Assembly (NCBI GenBank): GCA_963783505.1
Contig: CAWAOP010000019.1
Coordinates: 310,001 to 374,000 of the forward strand
DNA: 64,000 bases
Reading direction: 5' to 3'
Source of the DNA: BOG-224 sp963783505
Lineage (GTDB): Bacteria > Acidobacteriota > Terriglobia > Bryobacterales > Bryobacteraceae
Part shown: piece by piece, positions 28,742 through 36,574 of the stretch
Layout: every line of letters begins with the position of its first letter
Numbering within the stretch: the stretch's first letter is position 1
Made by a program: the position numbers and the translations under genes
Notes under the pieces: generated by a model
Told to the model about the DNA's origin: nothing
What the model saw: only the letters and a program-made list of their open reading frames with translations
Database searches by the model: none

Positions 28742-29001
28742 CTTTCCGGTCGTCAGCTCTCCCTTCGTTCTGGGAATGTTACGACGCACTGCCACGGCGC
28801 GTACAGCGCGAGGCGGAGAAACAGTTCGCTTTGTTCAGAGAGGACCCCAATCATCCTTCGCTGCGCTTGAAACCTGTCGGCCGGTTTTGGTCGGTTCGGA
28901 TCACGAAGGGTATTCGGGCTCTGGCAGTTCGTGACGGGGGCGGATTCACTTGGCTCTGGATCGGCACGCACGACGAGTATGTGCGGCTTATCCAGAACTG
29001 A
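28738..29001 (+). CDS. RelE/ParE-superfamily toxin-like protein
   Basis: 87 residues from GTG 28738. The core pattern FWECYDALPRRVQREAEKQF ... PSLRLKPV ... WSVRITKGIRALAVRD ... WLWIGTHDEYVRLI matches the RelE/ParE fold family, including the arginine-rich strand and the C-terminal HDEY segment common in 'cytotoxic translational repressor' proteins. It would either cut mRNA on ribosomes or act otherwise; activity cannot be assigned from sequence. Confidence 0.75.
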   Translation: MTFRSSALPSFWECYDALPRRVQREAEKQFALFREDPNHPSLRLKPVGRFWSVRITKGIRALAVRDGGGFTWLWIGTHDEYVRLIQN

Positions 29002-29026
29002 ACCTCACCAGGCCACTTGAATAACG

Positions 29027-30561
29027 CTATCCTCGTGGGCGCCCGACTCGCAGTTTGATGTTCAGGTTCTTCTGCGCGGCGTCGTAAAACCAGGCGCCGT
29101 CCGGCAGCCCGCTCGGTGATTTCGCCTCGGTGTACTTATTGCCTTCGAAGCCGACTGACGCGGGCTTCTCCACGTGGTGGACCACCCACTGGTATGACCG
29201 CGCAACTCTTGGATTCGATCTCCAGCCGGTAAATGTCATCCGCCGGGGCGGCGTGAATCTCGCGTCCACTCGTTGACGTCCTTTTCGATCACGAAGAACT
29301 CGGCGCCCAGGGCGGGGAAGTAATGCAGCGCCATCCCGCCCGGCGAATCGAGCGGGACGATGGTCCCGTTGTGCGCGAAGACCGGAAGCGCCGTCGTCTC
29401 CACCGCGATGGTGCGCCGGCCCTGCTCGACGGCGTTGGTTTCAAGATTCGTCCACACGCCCGGCGGCAGATAGACGGAGCGCCTGTTCTCGGGCGTGTAT
29501 ATGGGCGCGATGAGCATCTCGTCGCCGAGCATGAACTCGTCGGCGTGTTTGGCGCACTCGGGATCGTCGGGGAACTGGAAAGGCAGGGGATGCCAGAGCG
29601 GGAAACCTTTGTCGTGGGTCTCCACTTCATAGCTCGCGAAAAGGGTTTTCAGTTGCTTGCTGAAGTCGCTGGGCTCAACGGTCTCGCGGCGTCCCAAGGG
29701 GGCTAATGAGCCGATCTGACGAGCGCGTTGCAACAGGCTCGCCGGCAACTTTGCGAACGCGTCCAGGTTAAAGTACCCGTAGACCTCGCCGGCCAAAGCC
29801 TCATGGGTAATACCCAGGAGCATTTCCGGCAGAGAATACCAGCCCCAATAGGCTTCAAAGTCGATGGTGACTCCGGCGGCCGTATCGATGAATCCCGTCA
29901 TGATCCCGCGCGCGATGGGTGCGGTGAAGCCAGTTGCGGACCGCGTACCGTGGAGTTCTTCGAAGATGCGCTTGGGGGTTGGGCCGAAATAAAGAAAATA
30001 GTCCATCTGCGGCGCTTGAATGCGGTAGCGATCTGACGCCGTACAATCGAAATGCACTCTTCCGCTGAAGCCAACGTGATACTCGCCGTAGCCCGCGCTG
30101 GACACGAGGAATGGGATCTGCAAGTCAACCGCTTTTCCGCGCAGGTTGTACTCCGGATCTCTGGATTCACCCATCCCGTAATAGCGCGCCCCTTCCGGCA
30201 TCGCGCGCTCCCAAACGATGTTTCCCGATTCCGCGCGCGGCTCGGTCAGGTCCTCCATCACCACGGCTCCGTCGGCGCGTTTAACTGTCACCAGCGCGCC
30301 GTGCTTACCGATCGAGACTTCAATGTACTTCGAGCGCAACCTCACGGCGCTGGGAGTATCGTCCGCTTGGAAGGAGACAACCTCCGGGGGCTGCCACGTG
30401 ACCTGCGGCAGCGGGCCATCCAGCGTGCGGCGGAAGCGGAAAGTCCTTGCGGAGGCCCAGGTGAGCTGCGCGGCTCCATGATCGAGCTGAAAATCGACGT
30501 TGTTGCCGTGAACGGCAAAGCTCACCAGCGTCGCCACGGCCGCGAGCGCTTGGACGGGCAT
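29027..30561 (-). CDS. GH31-family glycosidase, shortened barrel, frameshifted
   Basis: About 510 residues when repaired. Start ATG 30561 overlaps the M24 stop (TGATG). A signal-like start (PVQALAAVATLVSFAVHG) precedes the N-terminal beta-sandwich (residues about 30-200). The C-terminal part is typical of GH31: FPDDPECAKHADEFMLGDEM, LIAPIYTPENRRSVYLPPGV and the domain after it. The usual barrel stretch with the nucleophile aspartate (W-x-D-x-N-E type) is absent, about 200-300 residues shorter than normal. Extra bases near 29268 and 29206 break the end. Probably an alpha-glycosidase relative; activity is doubtful. Confidence 0.65.
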
Positions 30562-31731
30562 CAGAGCAATGCCAGCTCGCGCTGGATCTCCCCGGTGACG
30601 CGCGCTTCGCGGTCGCCGACAAACATGTCGATCTCCGAGCGCACGCCGAACTCGGGCAGGTAAACGCCGGGCTCGATGGAGAAACAAGTCCACGGGGCCA
30701 CGGTTCGCTCGTCGTGGTTCTCGAAGTTGTCCATATTGGCGCCGTTGCCGTGAACCTCCTGCGCCGATGGAGTGGCCGGTGCGATGCGTGAAACAGGCGC
30801 CGAAGCCGTGGCTTTCGATGTGGCCGCGTGCGGCGTCGTCCACTTCAAAGCCGTGCAGCATTCTGCCAGCGGCTACGGCCTCCTGAACGCGGCGAATGCC
30901 GCGTCCCGCGCGCCGGTCACTACGCCGAACACGTTGAGCATTGCGTCCGAAGGGTTGTCGCCGCAGAAGCCCGTCCAGGTGATGTCGTAGTAGACCGCGC
31001 CGGGCTGGTCGAGCTTGGCCCACATGTCGAGCAGGACGAAATCGCCCGGGGCGAATGGGCGCGGTCGCGTCTTCGAACGGCTCGTAGTGCGGGTTGGAAG
31101 CATTAGCGTTCACGCCGACGATGGGACCGTGGTCGGTGATCAGACCCGCCTTGGCAAAACCATCCCGCACGAATTGTTTGACTCCGAACTCGGTGAGCGG
31201 GTTCCCGGAGCGCGTCCGCTCGCGGATGAGGGCGAACGCCTCCGCGCGAACGCGATCCACGCGGCGGCCGGCTTCGAGGTGCGATTCGAGCGCCTCGGGC
31301 GTCCAGCGCGCCTCAAACGTTTGAATCAACTCGGCCGAGGAGGCGATTTCGACTCCGAGGCTGCGGATCAGCTCGATGGTGCCGGCATCCACCATCGCGA
31401 CATACGGAATGGCGCAAAGAGGCGAGTACTGCATGGCCACGCGGCGCACGCCCGCCAGAAGCTGGCGCAGAGCGGACATCTGCTCCGTCCAGCTCGAATA
31501 GGGGATCTTGTGGCCCGGCAGGGCTGCAATCATTCCGGGTTCGACGCGATGCTCGAGGCCCACCGGTTCGCCCTCGGCCGGGATAAGGTAATACCAACGG
31601 CGCGTAGGCGTGCGCGGCGGCGTAAACCCAAGGACGCGGTAACCGAGCGGGTCGCGGAGGTGGTGATCGAAGAAAAGCCAGCCGTCGAGGCCTAGCTTTC
31701 GGATTTCCCGCTGAATGAGTTCGAGCTGCAT
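30561..31731 (-). CDS. M24-family Xaa-Pro-type peptidase, frameshifted
   Basis: About 389 residues from ATG 31731. The N-terminal creatinase-like domain (LIQREIRKLGLDGWLFFDHH) is followed by the pita-bread fold. All expected metal ligands are readable across frames: LLDMWAK and YYDITWTG (Asp, Asp), HRTGHSIG (His), SIEPGVYL (Glu) and VRSEIDMF (Glu). The frame changes near 31050, 30885 and 30780 (mostly extra single bases, one missing G). It removes N-terminal residues before proline in family members. It runs directly into the GH31 gene. Confidence 0.8.
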
Positions 31732-31778
31732 GGCGAACCTCCAGTTTACGCTCCGGAGAGCGCGCCGGCTACGCCAAC

Positions 31779-31892
31779 TTAAAGTACGATTGCGGAAATA
31801 CCCCATCGGTGGCGGCCCAACACGGCCTTCTCGCGCTTGGTTACCGTTCCCTGAAGCGCGTGGAGCAGGACGTGGGTGTCAAGATTCAGCAA
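31779..31892 (-). pseudogene. VapC-like PIN toxin remnant
   Basis: 37 residues from a TTG start: LNLDTHVLLHAL, the typical beginning of a PIN toxin, then an ordinary continuation RHRWGISAIVL that stops at TAA 31781-31779 where the family expects WELA. The remaining 80-90 residues are missing; the M24 gene starts 48 bp further on. It is a truncated relic. Confidence 0.5.
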
Positions 31893-32098
31893 CCCAACGC
31901 TCGCCCGCAGAGAGGATATCGCCGCGAATCTCGAAAACGCCGGCGAGGCTGCCGATGAGCGCCGAGTCGTCCTTGCGGACCGGCACGACGCCGAGCGATC
32001 GGTTTGCCCCGTTTGGTTACGAGCACGCCTTCGGCGGGAAGGTGGTCCAGCAGCGCGAGGCACTGCTGCCGGAATCCCGAGACGTTGAACGACCTCAT
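31879..32098 (-). pseudogene. VapB/Phd-like antitoxin, frameshifted
   Basis: MRSFNVSGFRQQCLALLDHL ... VLVTKRGKPIA is the start of a Phd/YefM-like antitoxin. After about 32005 the same protein continues in another frame (LGVVPVRKDDSALIGSLAGV ... FEIRGDILSAGERW) to a TGA at 31881-31879. It overlaps the VapC relic, as in live pairs. The one-base shift could be an error, but the partner toxin is clearly truncated, so the module is probably dead. Confidence 0.5.
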
Positions 32099-32175
32099 GT
32101 GGAGAGTGTACAACACGGTTGTACATCCGCGAATTTCTTGATGGAAACGGGCAAGGTTATGGTCCGGTTGTCAAA

Positions 32176-32270
32176 GTGGGGCGGCCAATCGTGGCTGCCG
32201 CCGGCTATCAGCCGGCGTCGGCGCCGCCCGCCGCCTGAAAGGCAGCGGCAGACAGGGATGTCCGCCCCAC
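32176..32270. repeat. Palindromic element with GTGGGGC...GCCCCAC ends
   Basis: A 95-bp intact member of the family: it begins GTGGGGCGGCC and ends GACAGGGATGTCCGCCCCAC. Internal stems include GCCGGC(TATC)AGCCGGC. The closing hairpin has the apex CAGGGATG, equivalent to the place where both IS110 copies are inserted in other members. Confidence 0.65.
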
Positions 32271-32335
32271 GCGGACAGCCCATACAGTTTGAATGTCTTT
32301 TCGAGGGAGAAAGCTGTGTGCGTCGCCGCCCAGGC

Positions 32336-33361
32336 TCATTTCGCCGCGGGCGAGATGCGCTCTTTCAGCAGGCCCTCGGCAGCCGAGGTCTGTTCTTCCG
32401 TTCCCCGCATCACGATGGCGGGCAGTGACGAGACCGGCATGATGATCTGGGTTCCGGTAGCGAGGCGAATCGCGTTCATCAGCGTATTGCCTTGCTGAGC
32501 GTACGCAGGGTCGAGGAAGAAGATCCGAACGGAGCGGCCGATCCGGTCCAAGGGCGACTCGGGGTATTGATAGCTCTCAATAGCCAAACCGGATGCAGGT
32601 TCCCAGCCGGAGGGCTTGTCGAGCGTCTGCATGAGCCAGTAAGCCAGTGCAGTCTGATCCGCCGATCCACGTACCGCGATGGCGCTACGATCCCTGTAGG
32701 CCATCACCCGTTGCAGCCCGCTGATCATTCGGCTTGCATTCAGTACCTCCATCAGACGTTGGGCCGACTGAGTATTGGCCAGATTAACGATCTGCACTTG
32801 CTCTGGCTCTAGCCCCGGGTACTGGCTCATAGCCGGCAGCGGGCCGGGCTGGTCCAGGGTCTGAACCACCCACTCGGTGATCGCCACCTGCTCCGGCGTG
32901 CCTCGCACAGCTATGGCTTTGACGCTCATTGCGTAAGAGACCTGCTGGTCATCGGACATCATTCGCGCCGCATTCAGCATCTCTAACAGCCCCTGTTGCG
33001 ATTGCGCGTTACGCGCATAAAGGACGCGAACCGACAGGCCGGCTGGAGCGGTGCACTGCGCGGGTTCCGCGGCGGGGCCCGGCAAATCCAGGGCAAGGAT
33101 CACGCAGTCGGCCAGGGCAATCTGTTCCGCCGTACCCTGCACAGTGATCGCTTTCTCGGCAACGTCGGCGGAGGCATAGAAGAGACCGGTCATCATGCGG
33201 AGAGCGTTGGCTAACTCTCCAATTGCGACCGACGTCCCCGTGTTCGTGAGAGTGTAGGTGCGAGTCAGGTTCGATCCGGAGGGGACTTGCCCAAACGCCA
33301 TGACGGCGCAGAGGGCGGAGAAAACAAGCGCGGAGGCTCGGGCAATTCTAGACGACGACAT
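32336..33361 (-). CDS. Exported protein with four secretin-N-like repeats
   Basis: 341 residues, intact. A signal peptide (residues 1-24, AVMAFGQ) precedes four tandem units of about 65-75 residues. Each has a YTL/VRVLY/VQIVNL/VRIFFL strand, a helix such as LANALRMMTG, LLEMLNAARMM or LMEVLNASRMI, a strand (AITVQG, AIAVRG, AIAVRG, AIVMRG) and a helix (TAEQIALADCVILALD). This is the beta-alpha-beta-alpha pattern of secretin N-domains (NolW-like), but no secretin pore domain follows. It is probably a periplasmic adaptor; function unknown. Confidence 0.7.
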   Translation of the reverse strand: MSSSRIARASALVFSALCAVMAFGQVPSGSNLTRTYTLTNTGTSVAIGELANALRMMTGLFYASADVAEKAITVQGTAEQIALADCVILALDLPGPAAEPAQCTAPAGLSVRVLYARNAQSQQGLLEMLNAARMMSDDQQVSYAMSVKAIAVRGTPEQVAITEWVVQTLDQPGPLPAMSQYPGLEPEQVQIVNLANTQSAQRLMEVLNASRMISGLQRVMAYRDRSAIAVRGSADQTALAYWLMQTLDKPSGWEPASGLAIESYQYPESPLDRIGRSVRIFFLDPAYAQQGNTLMNAIRLATGTQIIMPVSSLPAIVMRGTEEQTSAAEGLLKERISPAAK

Positions 33362-33489
33362 TCACGGCTCCTGGATGGATGACGTTCGATCCGGCTGAAA
33401 CGTGGAATCCTGTATCGGCCCGTCGTGGGGCATAGTGCGAGCGGAGCGCCAAGTGGCCGCGCCGCCTGAAAAGGCGGCGGCTGGCAGGA

Positions 33490-33723
33490 TTGTTTCTTGG
33501 CCCCGCGGCGGGGCAGTGATCCGTATGAAAATATTGGCGGTCGCGTCGGCAGTCAAGGTTGTGGCAGGCAATGGATACGGCGAGGCCGTAGGATTGTTTG
33601 ATCTGGGACCGCGGAACGAAGAGATGATTGGGAGTCCTGGTGATCGTGCCGGGAGAGCCCGTGAGGGTGACTGTGATTCAACTACCGGTCCTCTGCTGAC
33701 GTCGACCACCAGGAGGATCGATT
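33490..33723 (+). ncRNA. Candidate bridge (guide) RNA region of IS110 copy 2
   Basis: Equivalent to 23641-23874 with one base difference near 33703. The internal echo of the left end (AGGATTGTTT) lies at 33590-33599. If it is a guide RNA, both copies should share donor and target specificity, consistent with their identical choice of site. Confidence 0.5.
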
Positions 33724-34968
33724 ATGGAACCAGTGTATCGCTGCCTGAGCGGCATCGATGTACACAAGAAGATGCTTGCGGTGGTGGTCCGGGGCGAAGC
33801 GAACGGCGAAGTTCATTACGAGAAGCGGCAGTTCGGCGCGACGCGGCGCGAGATCGAGCACTTGGCGGCGTGGCTGCAGGAACGGCGCGTGAGCGAAGTG
33901 GTGATGGAATCGACCGCGCAGTATTGGCGGCCGGTGTGGTACGGGCTGGAGCGGCACTTCCAGTTGCACCTGACGCATCCGCTGAAGACGAAGGCGCCGC
34001 GGGGCCGGAAGACGGATTTTCGAGACGCGCAACGGTTGGCCAACCGTTGGGCATCCGGGGATTTGGCAGCGAGTTTTATCCCGGGCGCGGAAGAGAGAAG
34101 TTGGCGCTGGCTGACGCGCACCCGAGTTCAGATCAAGCGCCAGATGAACGTGATCCGGAACCATGTGGAAGGGTTGCTGGAGCAAGGCGGGATCAAGCTC
34201 GCGGCGGTGGCCAGCGATGTATTCGGGGTGAGCGGCTGGGCGATGCTGCAGCGCATCGTGGCGGGCGAGACGGATATCGCGGCATTGGCCGGCGAGGCGC
34301 GGGGAAGTTTACGCAAGAAGAAGGCGGAGTTGGAGGAGGCGCTGACCGGGCAACTGGAGCCGGTGTACCGGCTGTTGCTCCGGCAGAAGATGGACCAGGT
34401 GGAGTTGCTGCGCCAGCAGATCGAAGAGATCAACACGCTCGTAGCGGCGGCGATGCGGGATCATCTGGCGACGCTGGTGCGATTGACCAAGGTTCCCGGC
34501 GTGGATTTGTATGCTGCCCAGGAGTTATTGGCCGAGATCGGGCCGACCGCTGCGACCTTCGCCAGCCCGGAACAATTGGCTTCCTGGATCGGAGTCTGCC
34601 CAGGCCGCCAGCAATCGGCCGGGGTCTGCTACAGCACCCGCTCGCCCAAAGGGAACCGGTATCTGCGGCGACTCCTATGCCAGATCTCGTGGGCGGCCGT
34701 GCATGCCAAGGACACGTTCTTTGCGGGGCTGTTTGGGCGACTAAAGACCAGACTGGGAGGCAAAGGCGCAGCCTGGGCCGCAGCGCACCGGATTACCAAA
34801 GTGATCTGGCTGCTCTTGCACGAAGGCGTCGAGTACCAGGAGAAAGGCACCGCACCGGCGAACCCCCGGACACTGGCTCGCAAGTGCCTGCGATTGCAGC
34901 GCGAATGCGCACGAGCCGGCTTCGACCTGCAGATCCTTCTCGCCCGGCCAGCCGTTGCGACAGCGTAG
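33724..34968 (+). CDS. IS110-family DEDD transposase (copy 2)
   Basis: 414 residues, intact. Same motifs as copy 1 (GIDVHK, MESTAQYW, KTDFRDAQR, VPGVDLY, TRSPKGNRYLRRLL). It reads LANRW where copy 1 has LADRW, and LQILL for LRILL; neither changes a recognised catalytic residue. Confidence 0.95.
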   Translation: MEPVYRCLSGIDVHKKMLAVVVRGEANGEVHYEKRQFGATRREIEHLAAWLQERRVSEVVMESTAQYWRPVWYGLERHFQLHLTHPLKTKAPRGRKTDFRDAQRLANRWASGDLAASFIPGAEERSWRWLTRTRVQIKRQMNVIRNHVEGLLEQGGIKLAAVASDVFGVSGWAMLQRIVAGETDIAALAGEARGSLRKKKAELEEALTGQLEPVYRLLLRQKMDQVELLRQQIEEINTLVAAAMRDHLATLVRLTKVPGVDLYAAQELLAEIGPTAATFASPEQLASWIGVCPGRQQSAGVCYSTRSPKGNRYLRRLLCQISWAAVHAKDTFFAGLFGRLKTRLGGKGAAWAAAHRITKVIWLLLHEGVEYQEKGTAPANPRTLARKCLRLQRECARAGFDLQILLARPAVATA

Positions 34969-34992
34969 GATTTTCGAGGGTGCCAGCCCCGC

Positions 34993-35253
34993 TCAAACCG
35001 CAAGCAATCGCTCCAGCTCATTTTGCGTAACGCCTTCGATTTCAATCAGCTTCAGCCGCGCAGCAGCCCCAGTGACGATGCGGACCCGCCTGCGCGGAAC
35101 GCCCGCCAACTCGGCAAAAAAGCGAATGCATTCCTCGTTGGCCTTGCCGTCGGCCGGCGGAGCGGCCACGTCCAGCTTATAGGCGTCGCCAAAGCGCCCA
35201 TGGATGGCCGTGCGCCTGGCTCTCGGATGCGCCTTTACCGTGATACGCGCCAT
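34993..35253 (-). CDS. DUF167/YggU-family protein
   Basis: 86 residues from ATG 35253 (MARITVKAHPRARRTAIHG). The family pattern APPADGKANEECIRFFAELAG then RVRIVTGAAARLKLIEIEG identifies DUF167. The longer open frame upstream lies in the previous gene and is rejected. It overlaps the end of the Wzt-like gene by 19 bp. The molecular role of the family is unknown. Confidence 0.85.
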   Translation of the reverse strand: MARITVKAHPRARRTAIHGRFGDAYKLDVAAPPADGKANEECIRFFAELAGVPRRRVRIVTGAAARLKLIEIEGVTQNELERLLAV

Positions 35254-36429
35254 TCGATTTCCGCTCGCAGGTTGGCTACGCCGGCGGCCGATCTCGCATC
35301 CACCACATCGAACGCGATGGCGTCGTCGAGCCAATCGTGGCTTGTGCCATCGGCGTTTTGCGTAGCCACGGTGAGAGTGTAGGGCTGCGGCGTCAGCCAG
35401 CAGTTCATGCGAAAGCTCACTTCGATCTCGTCACCGGGCTGAAGATCGCCGAGCCGAACGTCGCTCGATGCGCGTATTCGTGCCGTATACTTCCATGCCG
35501 ATGCGCGTGCGAATCAGGATTCCCACCATGGGATCCGAGACCGGTTGATGGAAGCGCGCGCGAACGCGCACGGCGATCGGCTCGCCGCCCATTACCGAGG
35601 TGACGGGTTCGCCGCGAGCGTTGAGGATATCCAGTCCCAGCACCTCGCTCGCGCCATCGCCATGGCGGAAGCTCGCGTGCAGGCGCCCATCCGCCTTCGG
35701 ATTCTCCTGCCGGGCCAGCACGAGGCCGATGTAGCGGTTCATCACGTCGTTGGGCGATCCTTCGGCGGCTATGCGCCCATCGATCAGCAGTATGGCCCGG
35801 TCGGAAAGCCGTTTTACCAGACCGAGATCGTGCGAGACGAACAGGACGGTGACCTTGCGCTCTCTCAACTCCTCGAACTTGCGGACGCACCGGTTGGCGA
35901 AGACCGCGTCGCCGACGGCGAGGGCTTCATCGACAATGAGAATGTCCGGCTCCACGTGGATCGCGGTGGCGAATGCCAACCGCACGTACATGCCGCTGGA
36001 ATACTCTTTGACCGGACGATGGATGAACTCGCCGATCTCCGCGAATGCTTCAATCGAGGGCAGGGCGGCCTCGATTTCGCCACGGCTCAGACCCATGATT
36101 TCGCCGTTTAGAATCACGTTCTCGCGGCCGGTGAACTCCGGGTTGAACCCCGCTCCCAGCTCCAATAGCGCAGCCACCCGTCCGCGTTTCGCCACGCGTC
36201 CCGTCGTAGGCTCGAGGATTCCGCAGACGATTTGAAGCAGGGTGCTTTTGCCGCACCCGTTGGGGCCGACCAGGCCCAGCGTCTCGCCTTTCTCCACTGC
36301 AAAGCTTATGTCGCGTAACGCCCAGAAATCCGTGTGGAGAGACGGCGCGCCAGGGAACAGCTCACGCAGGCGATCGGCCGGGCTGTTATAAAGACGGTAG
36401 AGCTTGGATACGTTCTGGACGAGAATCAA
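35235..36429 (-). CDS. Wzt/TagH-like polysaccharide ABC exporter ATPase, frameshifted
   Basis: About 397 residues when repaired. Walker A GPNGCGKST, the Wzt/TagH-specific GRVAALLELGAGFNPEFTG, signature VKEYSSGMYVRLAFA, Walker B DILIVDEALAVGD and H-loop VSHDL are all present. After about residue 250 a C-terminal Wzt-type beta-sandwich begins and continues past an extra base at about 35460 (GDLQPGDEIEVSF, NCWLTPQPYTLTV). Such ATPases drive export of O-antigen or teichoic-acid-like polymers and read the chain end. No Wzm-type permease is in the window. Confidence 0.85.
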
Positions 36430-36574
36430 ATTCGATTGTACGCGCGGATGAGGCGAACAGGGGTACGGGTTTCCGGATCGAAAGTAGTACCCTTAGTCTC
36501 AGGTATCGAGTTAAGGACGTAAATCCTGGCTGGGATCTGAAACCCGACCGATAAGATACTCGTCAGAATAGGAC

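Larger units (their letters stand above)
33483..34984 (+). mobile_element. IS110-family element, copy 2
   Basis: Same 1502-bp unit as 23634-25135, in the same orientation. Differences I could find: one in the non-coding region (gacgtcgacc for gacgttgacc) and two in the transposase. The near-identity shows recent transposition or gene conversion between the copies, and both are intact. Confidence 0.9.
33453..34990. repeat. Palindromic element interrupted by IS110 copy 2
   Basis: Left of the IS: GTGGCCGC then GCCGCCTGAAAAGGCGGC and GGCTGGCAGGAT. Right of it: TGCCAGCCCCGC. Joined, the inner palindrome is GCTGGCAGGAT-GCCAGC, the same design as the site of copy 1 but with different arm bases. Outer borders are uncertain. 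Confidence 0.6.

Noticed and set aside
29236..31806. An 856-residue M24-GH31 fusion protein
   Set aside because: The M24 stop and GH31 start overlap at 30561 in the right frames; the joined frame is out-of-frame M24 sequence between about 31050 and 30561.
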